Shown here piece after piece: positions 11,103 through 22,668 of a DNA stretch of 64,000 nucleotides. The position numbers and the translations under genes are program-made. Position 1 is the first letter of the stretch. Each line of letters opens with the position of its first letter. The stretch spans positions 374,766 to 438,765 of the forward strand of contig PDUO01000021.1 in assembly GCA_003008705.1 (NCBI GenBank), written 5' to 3'. This DNA comes from Pezicula radicicola (Eukaryota > Ascomycota > Leotiomycetes > Helotiales > Dermateaceae). The notes beneath the pieces are model-generated. The model was not told the DNA's origin and did not search any database. It was given only the letters and a program-made list of their open reading frames with translations.

Positions 11103-12782
11103 TCACCTTGCCTTCACCTCTTCTTCAGTTGATGAATCTGTTGAATCGCTATTGGTACTGAGAGGGCTGTCGGGTTGTTGGCCGGATGAAGGTCCCATCT
11201 TAGTACCTGGTAGCGTGGCGACTGGTGTGGAGCTTGAACTACCGTCTGTATTCTTCACAGACTTGAGGGTGTCTTGGCTGGGCCTGCGTTCCCTTGAGCC
11301 TTCTTGAGAGGATGATATAGTTGGTGTGTTGGCCTGACTGCCTCCCCGTTGTCCGTGGTAGTGAATAACCTGGGGTGGAGGCTGACCAGCTTGTGTCCCA
11401 AGGAGATGCTGAGGATATGGATGCAGATCTTTCGAGGAGGTTGAAAAGGTTGATACGATGGGCTGCTGGTAACCATTGCTACCATTGCTGGCACTTGGCG
11501 CATGTGCGAATGACTGACTATGGTCTGCCTGTGTAGGTGTTCCGGAGTCTGGTGCAGTCGGACTGACTAGCGAATCGGCAATTTGCCCAGTGAGGCTGTT
11601 TAATCCCCCCTGAATATCCCGTAGTAAGCGGACGTATTCCTCAGGGACCAAACCACTTTCATGGGTTTTGGGATCCTCTGCCACTAGCCATCCTTGACCA
11701 TGCCGATATGATACCCATATCACTTGTCCTTCCACCAATGGCAGTTCATTTTCGTTTTCCCTCTCAAAATCGAACAATGCAACTGCTTTTCCATGCATCT
11801 CTTCATCCGGGGATGCAATTGTGAACTGATAGTCGCGTGAATATCTCGATTCGTCATTCCGCGTTATACCGGGCGAAGACACTGTACTTGATGCATCCGA
11901 CTCAGTGTAATCCTGCCCGGTGTCATCTGTATATGACCTGCTAGGTAGTGTCCCGTTGAAATGCGAATCCCTCTGCCCTGGTATATTGTATGGAGCCAAT
12001 GTCGATCGTCGGGCCTGTTCAGCTGGGTAAGTGACAATTTCTCCGCCTGGTCCATCAGCCTCGTCTCCTTGGTCTACATAGTATCTTTCACTGCCATCTC
12101 CGCCTGCACCAACAAAATATCCTCGATCGTGTTCGAAATTTTCCTGACTTAGCATGCTCGCAGTCCGCTCTCCCCTATCATCCCTACGAGTTCTTCCTCT
12201 ACCCCGCCCATTGCTACTTTTTCTATGCCGAGATGTGGTTACTACTGGGCTTTGGAGATCCTCATCTTCGCTCCATGGTGGGCCATCTCCAAAATGTATG
12301 GGCGCCAATTGTTCTCCTTTGTTTAATCCTTCAGGTTGCCAACCGACGGCGCTCCAAGCCCCTCGACTGTCCCATGATGTTGGGGGATCTAAGAAGCTAT
12401 TTCCAGATTCGCTTGCTGGAGTTGTAAGTCCCGAAGGTGGTTGAGAAGCTTCTGGAGGAGGCCCATAGTGTAGCGGATGTAATGTGGGGTAGGCAAAGTC
12501 GCGGACTGTTGTATATGATAGACTCGAGTAAAAGACTGGAAACATGTGTGAAGGTGGTCGCGACTTGGAAACGCCTGAATGATTCGAATACTGTGAAAGC
12601 CTATGTTTGGAAGCGTAAGATAATGGACGTTGCAATGACCGACGAGCGGGTGGAGGAGAGGTGACCAACGGTGGTAATACAGGGTGGTTTGGGTTAGAAG
12701 AAGGAGAAGAAATGGGCGAGGATATCGGAGACGGGGAGATCGGAGAAGATGTATCCAATGTTGGAGACATAACAGCAGCCAT
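11103..12782 (-). CDS. nbp2: SH3-domain adaptor of the Nbp2/Skb5 type
   Basis: Single-exon gene of 559 aa from the ATG at 12782, whose context AAAATGG is favourable. The frame also extends to an ATG at 12944 (613 aa), but those 54 residues look like translated leader. The body is long and disordered, rich in Ser and Pro (PISPSPISSPISSP). One SH3 domain lies near residues 330-390: AVALFDFERENENELPL, then VSYRHGQGWLVAED, then SGLVPEEYVRLL. The HGQGWLVAE and GLVPEE(Y/F)V strings are characteristic of yeast Nbp2 and fission-yeast Skb5. In yeast these recruit the phosphatase Ptc1 to HOG/cell-wall MAP kinase modules or bind PAK kinase. The acidic/Ser-rich C-terminus (STEEEVKAR) follows. Much longer than yeast Nbp2 (about 236 aa), as is common in filamentous fungi. 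Orthology is inferred from the SH3 domain only. Confidence 0.8.
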   Translation of the reverse strand: MAAVMSPTLDTSSPISPSPISSPISSPSSNPNHPVLPPLVTSPPPARRSLQRPLSYASKHRLSQYSNHSGVSKSRPPSHMFPVFYSSLSYTTVRDFAYPTLHPLHYGPPPEASQPPSGLTTPASESGNSFLDPPTSWDSRGAWSAVGWQPEGLNKGEQLAPIHFGDGPPWSEDEDLQSPVVTTSRHRKSSNGRGRGRTRRDDRGERTASMLSQENFEHDRGYFVGAGGDGSERYYVDQGDEADGPGGEIVTYPAEQARRSTLAPYNIPGQRDSHFNGTLPSRSYTDDTGQDYTESDASSTVSSPGITRNDESRYSRDYQFTIASPDEEMHGKAVALFDFERENENELPLVEGQVIWVSYRHGQGWLVAEDPKTHESGLVPEEYVRLLRDIQGGLNSLTGQIADSLVSPTAPDSGTPTQADHSQSFAHAPSASNGSNGYQQPIVSTFSTSSKDLHPYPQHLLGTQAGQPPPQVIHYHGQRGGSQANTPTISSSQEGSRERRPSQDTLKSVKNTDGSSSSTPVATLPGTKMGPSSGQQPDSPLSTNSDSTDSSTEEEVKAR

Positions 12783-14366
12783 TTTTACAACATTCGTGCC
12801 CCGCGATCCAACGTGGGAACTTGTGCGCCAGATGCCCTTCTCGAATTCTATCACGCCAAAACAGACAATAGCCCGCCCAGCAAGCTTATGTTCTGTATAA
12901 AGAAAGTGACCAAGCCGGCGCGAGAGTGTCGTTGCGGTTGTCAAAATCCCTCCCTCGATGCCAATCCAAGGTTACTGAGTCGGGAGTGGAGTCCTGTCAG
13001 GAGAGGCTTGTAGTCGCGGTAAATGGGGTAACTTCGTAGTTAAGCAAAAGCGAGGGGTGGACGTTCTATTGATCAGTGAACGAATAATAGTAGAATAATA
13101 TTGGCGCGACAGACGCGCGGAGAGACGAGTTGGAGGAAGATTCGAGGATGAAAGACAGATGCGGCTGTGCTTTTTCCAACCAGGTTGATGGTTTCTCGAT
13201 TCCGACTCCTCTGGATGACACGGGGGCACACGGACGACAATCTGATCTTTTGACTGATTCGGAAATAGTGCCTTGACCTTGACGGCCGTTCTTTTTCAGC
13301 AAAAAAAGCAGCGTCGAAGACGAATTGAGGACCCCAGAAGCGATTCGACTGTCGCTATGCCAGAACAACAATAGTCGTCGGCGTCTCTATGGGTCGCTAG
13401 AGGGACAACTTTGGGCGTACCTAGAGAAGTAACATCCACCGCGCGCGATCTCTCCTGTTGCGAAGCGCCGAGACGTGGTGAGCTTCAAAGGCACAAGGAA
13501 AACCCCGCGCTGTGAGGCTGTGTTGTAGCAAAAGGCGCAACTGTAGGCAATTCGCAATGCATACAGAGTAAGCCTGAGTAGAAGAGCATTCCTAGAGGCT
13601 ACACGTGACAGGCCCGAAGGAATGAGTGCTCTCGGTGCGTGGGGAGAAGGAAAGTGAGGCTAATTATTCCTCTCAGAAGAGTTGGTTTGGGGGTTGAGGC
13701 CTGTGAAGACAACGACGGATAGGTAGCAGCAGACTGCAAAGTTTAGGGACCTTCAGGCTTCTTCTACCATCAGTCCAAAAATAGCCATTTGCAGCGATGT
13801 AGGATGTTTCAAGATCCACCGCGAGAAACAAACCACAAATCAGATTGTGAGAAAGTTGCCTGGCAGGTCCGCATCTGGCTGTAAGTGCTGCTGCTCTAAG
13901 GCCGGGCCTGCGCTGATATAGCGCCTAAGCCTACGAAGTAAAGCCAAGCACGAAATTCTCGCTTTCTTTATCTCTTTGAGCTTCATCCAATTTCAACGTC
14001 TACGACCAACCTCGAGGCGCGACACAATTACACAAGGCGTGCCCATGTCTGGTATGTATTTTTGAAAATTCCCCTGTTTACCTCCCTCATTCCTCGATCC
14101 TAGCAACCTGATGAACCCTTTATTGGAGCTGTCTTACTTTGATGATGACACAATCTTTTACAACTTAATATACAACTTTACTGAATGCTTTCCATGCCCT
14201 TATCGTCGTCATCCAACTAACTTTGGTAATGCCTCACTGACATGGAAATAGCAACACTGAGGCTGAACTCATGACCTGAATATCTGTCACGAGGAGCGTG
14301 TTCCTTTCCTACGCCCGACTTTCTTTCCCAAGCATCCACAGCCATACCGCCAACAAAATTTCTAAC
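12783..14366. promoter_or_regulatory. Divergent intergenic region between SH3 gene and SSU72
   Basis: 1.6 kb between two divergent starts. It should carry both promoters and leaders. A plausible SSU72 5'-UTR intron runs from GTATGT at 14052 to AG at 14251. Splicing it would join ATGTCTG at 14045 to a short upstream ORF ending at a TGA before the SSU72 start. No other feature is supported. Confidence 0.4.
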
Positions 14367-15192
14367 ATGGCGCAACAATCAATTGTAAATGGTGCTGCTA
14401 TTGCGCAGTCCGCAACGAACGGAGAACGAGCAGACCCAGGAGGATTTAAGCTCAAATTTTGCACTGTGTGCGCGAGTAATAACAACAGGTTCGTTCTGGC
14501 GTCAACCCGTAACACGCTTGTACTCACTCAATTGTAGATCTATGGAATCTCATCTTCGACTTGCAGCTGCACACTATCCCGTTATCTCCTTTGGCACTGG
14601 ATCTCTTGTCCGCTTGCCAGGGCCAAGTATCACACAGCCAAATGTTTACCAATTCAACAAAACGTCCTACGACAGCATGTACAAGGAGCTGGAGGCTCAG
14701 GATGCCCGCCTATACAAAGCCAATGGAATATTGAACATGCTGGACAGAAACAGAGGAGTCAAATGGGGGCCAGAAAGGTGGCAGGACTGGCAGGTTGGAG
14801 TTCCCAGGCTGCAACATGCCACTGATCAAGGAAGTGGAGGAGTAGAGGGAGGCGTAGTAGATGTGGTTATCACTTGTGAGGAACGGTGTTGGGATGCAGT
14901 TGTTGATGATCTTCTCAATCGTGGCTCTCCTTTGAATCGACCCGTACACATTATCAACGTGGACATCAAGGATAATCATGAAGAGGCTCTAGTTGGGGGA
15001 AGAGGTATCTTGGACTTGGCAGATTCGCTCAACAAAGCGGCTGCTGAAGAGAGAGAACTCAATCCTTCTGGCTTTGACAGTGGAAGTGCCGCCAGCCGGA
15101 GTGGATTTGACGAGAGAGTTCCTGAGATCATTGGAGCATGGCAAGAGAGATGGCCAAATCTTCCGGCAGTATGGACTTTAGGATGGTTTTGA
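14367..15192 (+). CDS. SSU72: RNA polymerase II CTD phosphatase Ssu72
   Basis: Dephosphorylates Ser5-P (and Ser7-P) of the Pol II C-terminal repeat and acts in the cleavage/polyadenylation complex in the nucleus. Exons are 14367-14488 and 14538-15192 (49-base intron), giving 258 aa. The splice joins AG|A to make the Arg of the phosphatase signature. The active-site loop is C-A-S-N-N-N-R at residues 35-41 (CX5R), directly followed by SMESH as in all Ssu72 proteins. The general acid region is [31 protein letters not shown] and the [18 protein letters not shown] block are also family hallmarks. About 50 residues longer than yeast Ssu72 (206 aa), partly from an N-terminal extension of 26 residues and an insert before the last helix ([12 protein letters not shown]). 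The intron splits the catalytic loop. Confidence 0.96.
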
Positions 15193-16695
15193 AAGTGCAT
15201 GCTGGATCAGATGCATATTTGGCGTTGAGGTCTAAGGATACCCATTGCAATTTGCAAGGCGTTGTGAGGATACACTGGATGAAGGACCATCCCTACAGAT
15301 ATAAATATGACAACCTCCCAAATCTTGATGCTTGATGCCACGCGGCGATGTGGACTAGAAGGGACTTGTCCGTTCATGCCATGCCACGGAAATAGGCAAT
15401 GTCACACGAGTTGAAGACAGAGCTGGCGCTGATCAAGACATTGTGAGAAGATGCCCCGAAGCCCAGGAAATTGATTCGGCAGGGATGGCTGTCGAGTGTC
15501 GAAGCTCTTGTGTTGCCGCGACGTCTTCCAGAATAAAGTGGATCCAAGGGAGGACGCGTGCAATACAGGCAATAACCCTTCCAAGAGGACAAGCTAAGTG
15601 AAGGCTTTTCTGCTGCAGGCGTGCTAGCCAACTCAGAAGTCATAACTATCGAAATAATGTGTTTTGAAAGCCAACACGTTCCTCGTTCGAGTTGGCCATT
15701 GTCATAGCGAAGAAAAGCACCAGTACTAAAAATGAAAAGTTCACGCCTCTTACAATAATGTACGCTTTCGTCGAAATTGTGAGATGAGTTGCGTTTTTGG
15801 TAATTTATGCTCATGGGTTCGGAAAAGACTCAGCCACTCACAAGACATGCCGACACCTCCCCTCAACCCCTTTCGAGAGCACCCCTGTCCCCATTTTCTT
15901 TCGCTTATTTGGAAATTTGGACCTAATGGGACTCATGGAGCCCAGATTCAACATCTACTTTGCCGTACTTCGTAGTTCGTAGTTCGTACCTATCTCTCCT
16001 CAACTTATGTTCTTCTCCTACTGCCCTGCTCTCTTCATTTTCCAGCACCAGTTCTTTTTCTGACGCCTGTGACGCCTGCCTTCTTTCTTCGGTCTCTCTT
16101 TCACCTCGCAAGATTCTTCGTTTCTGTGGTTGGTTGATTGATTTCTGGTGGCGGCACCTCGACTGTCCTTTCCTTCTCCCTTCGATACCAACGTCACGCT
16201 ACGAGTTACCCGCCAACCTTCAAAAGCTTGTTCGCGCTGCGCTGCTTAGCGCCGCTTCTGAGGAACCAAGAATAGGGGAACAACTTCCTGACCACAACAA
16301 CGAAGTCTTGCTGCCTTTCGCACAAGCATTATCTTAATAGTAATAATATCTTGATCGCTAATAATTCATTGTCGACTGTGCAACAAGGCAGTTCACGTTC
16401 CTTCTCACGCGACCTCGAGTCGACCTTCTCAACAATTCCTGCTCTCGACCTAGCCAACCGGGCAGTCTGCTCTGACAACCTGAAGTTTGCCGACTTTGGA
16501 CGTTTCAAGGGCAATCCTATCGGTTCCCCTGAGGCACTGATTATACCTGCGATTACCTGCGATACCGTACTTGGACAACAATAATCACCTTTTGGGTACC
16601 TCCTGTGTTCTAAAAGCCTTTGGAAAACCGAGGACTGCGCAAGAAAGCGCCGCAGCAGAGGAGGACGATTTAGCACTACACAGAGCCTTTAGACA
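15193..16695. promoter_or_regulatory. SSU72 3' region and long SPA2 upstream region
   Basis: 1.5 kb without a supported gene. The segment from about 15960 to 16690 is pyrimidine-rich (CTTCTC, TTTC runs) and fits a long SPA2 5' leader. The in-frame ORF at 15960-16337 there resembles no known protein. A short direct repeat of CGTAGTT occurs near 15970. Confidence 0.35.
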
Positions 16696-19606
16696 ATGAA
16701 TGGCCGCAATGGGCCTTTGTCTCCAGTGAGTGTAGGGGGATCCGAATGGTCCGGTATTTCTAAATACCAGAATAACGATACGGATTCGTTGTATTCGCCC
16801 AATCCGATGAACCGAGGACAACTTGCTTCACCGCCAATATCGAGTAGTTCGAACAGTACAATGAATGGAGGATACCCTCCCAGGTCAGGGAGCCCCGCAG
16901 GTGCTCCTTCACCCCCGGCTTCGGTAGCACGATCCAGTATTGGGACAAACAGGAAGGATTCAATAACAAATGAACAATTCGAGGGTGTTTTATCAGAACA
17001 CTATGTTGCGTTGAAGAGATATTTGGCGCAGTCATTACGGGATGAGAAGAACAATCCGCGACCAAACAGAGCGCGGGACAAGCTCTTAAGACTTTCGTCT
17101 GTACAATTCCAGGAGCTTAGTACCGATGTTTTTGACGAACTGCTGCGGAGACAACAATCTGGGAGGTCGCAAAATGCTGGCACAGGAGAACCACCGCCAT
17201 ATCTGTTGCCGGAAAAGAACTTCCACCCCAAAAGGAATCAAGCTCGACAGAAGCTTTCCACGTTGCCTCCACCCAGATTCCGGGATCTTGCGACGGATGT
17301 TTTTTACGAGTTAGAAAGGAGGTTTCCTCGATTTGCTGCAGGTGATATCAGTCGAGTGGGCAGCCCCGCAAACTCAATGCGAGGACCACCAACTCGGAAT
17401 GGTACACCTGTAAATGGGGGAGGACCTCGTATACGTCGTCCTTCAGAAGCTAGTTCTATTGCCGGCTTCTCTATGAGAAGCGAGTCTAGGCAAGGAGGAC
17501 CAAGAGGCCCTCCAGGTGGAATACCACCATCCCCTGGTATACCACCCAACGATTTTGGTCGCCCCACTCCCAAAACCTTCCAAAGTAATACTATAGTTCC
17601 GAACAAGAGCACAATGGTCGAAGACGATGATGAACAAACTGGTGGGGAGGAAGAGGATGACGACGATGGAAATGCATTTGGCTTGGAAGGCGTGGCAGGA
17701 CTCCGTGAAAGGAAGAGAAGTTCTGCTGAAAAGAGTAGTGGGGGCTCAGAGGTAACTCGAGTTTTCTACATCCTTCGGAAACATACTGATCATAGAATAT
17801 AGACGGACAAGAAACTCATCGACGATTACCAGTCGCAAGTCGCAGAACTACGTGAAAAACTTGATGCTATGGAAGATAATCTGAAGCAGAAGGACGATGA
17901 GCTTATGGCTGCTCTAGAAGGGGAAAGGGAACGCTCAACACGTTCCAATGCAGAGCAAAAGGAGTGGTCCGATTTGAGAATGAATTTAGAAAATGCGGTT
18001 GCGGATGCGCAAAACCTAAACGAGATATTGCAATCAGAATTGGACCGTGTAAGGGCCTCTCAAGCAAATACAGAAAGAGATCTACGGGCTCAGATGGAAG
18101 AACTTCGTGCATCTAGTGGTGGTGGTAATCGGGGTAATGCAGACGAAGAGCTTCAACAGGAGAACCAAGATCTTAGGGAAGAACTCAGAGAACAACAGCA
18201 AGTCACAGATCAGGTTCGCAGGGAGGCCCAGGAATTTTTGAGAGAGATGCGAATGCTGTCAGAACGCAGCAGTGCGTCCTATGATCGTGAGCAGCAACTT
18301 ACAGACACCATCAACAAATTAGAAGAGGAGGTGAAGGATTGGAGAAATCGCTATGCGAGAACGAAAACCCAATTACGCACTTTACGTGCCTCATCTATCG
18401 GTTTAACAATCCAACAAGACGCCGCAAAATATGCCAAGGATGGCGGATTTACTCAAGAAAATGGTCTGGTCAAAGATGTCCATGTCACCAAATTTCAGAT
18501 CTCGATTGATGAGCTATTACGAGTGGCACGAACGGATGACCCAGTACGAGTTACAGAGTTCATGAAGTCGGTGATTGTTAACGTACGGAGCATTACTCAG
18601 GATATCGACGAGAGCCCCTCAGGTAACGAAGATATGGTTCTACAGCAAGCCAAGTTGAAATCACGGGTCTCCGCCACTGCGAATAATCTGATCACAGCTT
18701 CGAAGAACTTTGCTACAGCCAGTGGACTCTCCCCAGTCTCATTACTCGATGCAGCAGCTTCTCATCTTACAGCGGCAGTAGTAGAGCTTGTGAGGACAGT
18801 AAAGATCCGACCTACTCCAGCAGGTGAACTCGAGGATGACGACGATGGAAACCTAGCACCAGTGGACACAACAGGTTTCTTCCCGGTGCGTGATCCTAGA
18901 CAGGACAGCATAGCTCCCCCACCAGTTTTCATGGGCATGAGGAACGATCGCTCGAGTGCCGATTCATCAATGTACAGCCCGATCAACTCTCCGCGAGAAT
19001 CAGCCATGTCTGGCATGCGTCCAAACGGACTGAACTACATGAACGGCAATAAAGGTCCACCCTCAGCTCCAATGGGAACAGGATTCGGCATCAGAACAGA
19101 TGATAGCGATGTCGAAGAACTGAAGGTATTCCAAGTCTGACTCCAATCCAGTCCTACCAAGTACTAATTAAACCCAGATCTACTTAGAAGACCAGACAGC
19201 CGTTCTTGTCCAAACTATCCAGTCACTAGTATCCAGTATTCGTTCAGAAGCTGGCATAACAGCCATCTCATCGCAGATCACCGCCATCGCCGACGTAGTC
19301 GGAAAAGTTGTCTCCTCAACCGAGACCGCTATGTCATCAACAGGCAACGCTGCGCTTCGTAGCCAGGGTGAGCCCATCCTTCGCAAGCTTACAAATTGCC
19401 GCCAGCGGATAATGGAAGCTGGTGAGCGTGGCCGCGAGATCGCCAATGAAGGACGAGATGATGATGAGGGAGAACAAATCTGGAGAGCATGGAACCAGTC
19501 ACTGCCACCCATTGCTTTCGAAATTGCTCGCGAGACCAAGGAGTTGGTACTTCGCGTTGATGTTATTGACGGCGGTGGCCCAATGGGTGACGATGACTTT
19601 TCGTAA
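16696..19606 (+). CDS. SPA2: Polarisome scaffold Spa2 (GIT/SHD domain)
   Basis: Scaffold at the growing hyphal tip that ties formin and MAP-kinase signalling to polarised growth. Exons are 16696-17751, 17803-19125 and 19178-19606 (introns of 51 and 52 bases, the second with a TACTAAT branch site), giving 935 aa. Two Spa2-homology repeats are present. RARDKLLRLSSVQFQELSTD is at about 125-145, followed by VFDELLRR. NQARQKLSTLPPPRFRDLAT is at about 181-200, followed by DVFYELERR. A Pro/Gly/Ser-rich linker leads to an acidic patch (EEEDDDDG) and a coiled coil at about 355-510 (EELQQENQDLREELREQQQ). The last exon encodes the conserved helical C-terminus (TAVLVQTIQSLVSSIRSE, then GEPILRKLTNCRQRIMEAG). 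Both splice junctions restore family sequence in frame. Confidence 0.95.
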
Positions 19607-20164
19607 TCACTTTTCCGCGGACTAATTTACTAATTTCTTTTCATCGAAGCGAGCATGGTGCTTGATGAGGACCTTTTTGCATAGCGACTTCTTCCTTTTA
19701 TGCGCATGAAGCATGCATGAGCTATACGATGTTTACGGCGTTACACAACAAATGGATGGGGTGTTTACTACAAAGAAGGGCATGGCATGGGCTGTGATTC
19801 AAATTACTTGCTGTTTATTGTTTTCTGTCTTGTCACAGTCATATCTTCTTAAAAACCTGCTTTTTGTTTTTGTTTCCTCAGCATGCTAGGCCACCTGAGA
19901 AGGGGGTATCAGCAATGTTGGTGGTTAGGTGTAATTAGTGTTGTCGGACTGGATGTTTTGTCTGTCGATTTGGACAATTGATACCATACGTTGAAGAGAA
20001 GAGAGAAGAGAAGAGAGAAGATAAGAAGAGAGGAAAGGGAGGATTTGAAAATCATGAGAGATGTTGAGAGAGAGCATGGAGAGGGAGTAAGAGAACAAGA
20101 GAATTTTCCTGACAATGCAAAATTTGTGTTCTTTGGGTGATATAAGGACTTTGTTGAGTACCGG
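19607..20164. other. SPA2 3' region
   Basis: No gene is seen. A purine-rich simple-sequence tract (AGAGAAG units) lies at 19994-20095. A 16-base perfect palindrome at 20155-20170 marks the border to the AT-rich island downstream. Confidence 0.4.
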
Positions 20165-20880
20165 TACTCAGACTTCCTTGGTCTGTTACTTCTAAGACAA
20201 GCAATGCTGTCTTCACTCTCGATATATCGATTATCTATAGAAGCCTCTCGATTCTACTATTTCCTGTAGCGATTCGGAGCAAGGTCTGTATCACACTTCT
20301 CTTTGTTATAGCAATATAGTGGCTAAACCTAAGAAGAGAAAGAAAAGGTAAGTTGAGTGCTATTAGCACTTCTTATTTATAAAAGCTGAGCCTACTATGA
20401 TCATATCTCTACTTCTCTAGCAAATAACTTAGCTTAATCACCTTTTTACATATCCACACTATCCCTTTCCCTCTTTACGTTTACAGAGATCTAGATCTCC
20501 GAGAGCTAAACTAAACTATAAGTCCTACTTTCAGCACCGTTCTCTTACTATAAGAACGTGCTCCACAAAATGCTTCCATCCCTATCATGCCGTAGGCTTA
20601 TAAGTCTTAAGCTTAATAGTGCTTGGACGTTGCATCAGGTTGCATTAATTTACAGTCAAAAGCCTACTGGCGACTCTATTGTAAATTACCCTGAATAGTT
20701 CATGACTGTGAAACCATCGTGTACCGGTAAAAGTAAGAAGGGAAGAAGTCGGATAGTAAGGTGTAAAGCTACTAAATAGATTTGGATTTTATGCGCCAGT
20801 ATCTATGAGAACGCCGCCCAGCGTCCATTTCTTTCCTTATGTGTAATATACCTAACAGCCAATAGTTCGCAAACTGCTAT
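20165..20880. repeat. AT-rich island, probable decayed repeat
   Basis: About 700 bases that are AT-rich, without an open frame, between two expressed-looking genes. The texture (TTATTTATAAAAG, many TA steps) resembles RIP-mutated transposon relics elsewhere in the window, but no terminal repeats or coding remnant were identified. Confidence 0.3.
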
Positions 20881-20909
20881 AACATTCAACCACCTCAACA
20901 AAATTCCCC

Positions 20910-22668
20910 TCATCCCAGCAAATCATCCAATCCGTTGCCTAGGCTTTGACCACCCTGTGGTTGTGTTGGCTTTTGCGCAAGTGAAGTACTGCTTGTAGAT
21001 GTAGATGTCGCTGTACCCCAAATTCCGGCACTCGCTTTCTCCTTTGCAAGTTGGCCTAGTGCTGGGCCTTGGCTTGGCGTGCTTGTCTTCTTGATACCAA
21101 CGCTTGCTGACGACCACAGGGATCCGAAAGCATCACCGCCAGAGGATGCCTTCGCCGCTGCGGGTGATTTGGCAGTAGAGGCTGAGGAGCTGGGCTTTTG
21201 TTGGTTTGTTGGAACTTGGACGGAGGTGAAGTAGTTTGGTTGTGAGCCTTGGTATGAGGTTTGTGGGGCGGCTGCAGGCTTGACTGGCTGAGTTGCAGCT
21301 GGGGGTGAGAATGCAGAGTAATTGACGGGAGTAGGATTGGTGCTTGTTGCTGGTGAAATAGAAGAGAATCCAACTAAGTCTGACAAATTTGCTGCCTTTG
21401 GAGCTGAGACTGGCTGCGGGGCTGCGTATTGAGTGTTGGACGTTGTTGTGGCAGTTGGTGCAGGAAGACCAAAAGATGGTGCAGATGTCTGAGTCGCAGG
21501 AGTTGCTGATTGGAAGTCATCAAACTCGTCATCGTCGTCCGCAGCAGTATTTGACGTTGTAGGTGCCGCCACAGGCGCAGAGACCGGTACAGGATCATCG
21601 AAGGAGAACAAATCGACCTCGGGTTCCTTCTTTTTGGGCGGTTCGGGTTTCTTTGTAGCAACTCTTTCTATCGTCTTCCGCCTGCTTGAGGAGGAAGATG
21701 AATCTTGGTTTCTCCGTCCAGCTGCTGGTACAGCTCCCTCGTCGTATTCGTCGTACTCCTCAAATCTGTCCCGACCACCACCTCCACCACCAGATTCGTG
21801 GCGGCTTGCGGAGTCCTGGAAATCACTGGTCTGCCCTCCGAATCCACCTCCATCACCATATACACCACCGCTGTATTGGCCATACCCTCCTCCACCACCC
21901 CCAGAACCTCCCTCCTCGCTTCCGAAGCCTCCATATCTGCTGCTGCTCATCATTCCACCGCCTAGCCCGGCGCCACCTTCAACACCTCCATATTTATTAC
22001 GTGTTGCTCGTGCTTTCTTTCGTTCCGCTCGGATTCGATCAACGTCGCTGAGAAGCTCGGCGAGTTCCTTGGCTCTGTTTCGGACATTTATTCCTTGATC
22101 TTTGCCATTTTGGTCGATATAATGAAATTGCCGCAACATCTTGAGAAGGGTAAGATGAGACCGCGCATCATCAATAACCCTCTCTGAGCCATTCTTGATC
22201 AAGAATTCCAGCAGTTGTAGGCCTTTGTAAATCTGCCTCCATTCTTCTGCTGCTTTCTCAGTGAAGCGCTTGTAGATCATTGGCATAATTTCATTGAGTA
22301 ATTGACTGTGTATGGAATCAGTGGATGCTCCTCACATCTATTTGTATGTTTACTGACTAGTTGTATGTTCCATTGGCGATTTCCTGCATTTGGCTGGTCG
22401 GACAACCCCACGGCTCGTTGTTCGTAGCTTCTCTAACCTGAGAGTTCCCAATTAGACCATGGGAGTGTCAAGAAACTTAGGAGAGCATACCTTTGCCTCC
22501 ATCTCGGTATAGTTCATCACAGCTAGAGGGGCAAGTGTCAGCATCAAGAGTATTATGCGCTCTGCTGGCATGCTCGAGGGTCTTACCATTTTGAACCTTT
22601 CTTACACCAGCCTTAATATCGTACAGGCTCAGATTGGCCGCAGCCTCCTTCAGACTATTGAGATCCAT
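20910..22668 (-). CDS. ENT3: Epsin-type ENTH protein Ent3
   Basis: Clathrin adaptor that binds PtdIns and SNAREs at the trans-Golgi/endosome. Exons (coding order) are 22668-22587, 22522-22491, 22437-22358 and 22305-20910, giving 529 aa. The introns are 64, 53 and 52 bases; the third uses a weak GTCAGT donor. The ENTH domain is residues 1-150: MDLNSLKEAAANLSLYDIKA, then QNAVMNYTEMEAK, VREATNNEPWG, QLLNEIMPMIYKRFTEKAAE, FLIKNGSERVIDDAR and GKDQGINVRNRAKELAELL. LYDIKAGVRKVQN points to Ent3 rather than endocytic Ent1/2. The tail holds a Gly-rich block and acidic Phe motifs (DLFSFDDP, DDDEFDDFQSA) suited to GGA/AP-1 ear binding. It ends in NGLDDLLG. A clear gene with an intact frame after splicing. 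Confidence 0.95.

Noticed and set aside
12783..12944. 54-residue N-terminal extension of the SH3 protein
   Set aside because: The downstream ATG has the better context and the extension does not resemble the disordered body; kept only as an alternative.
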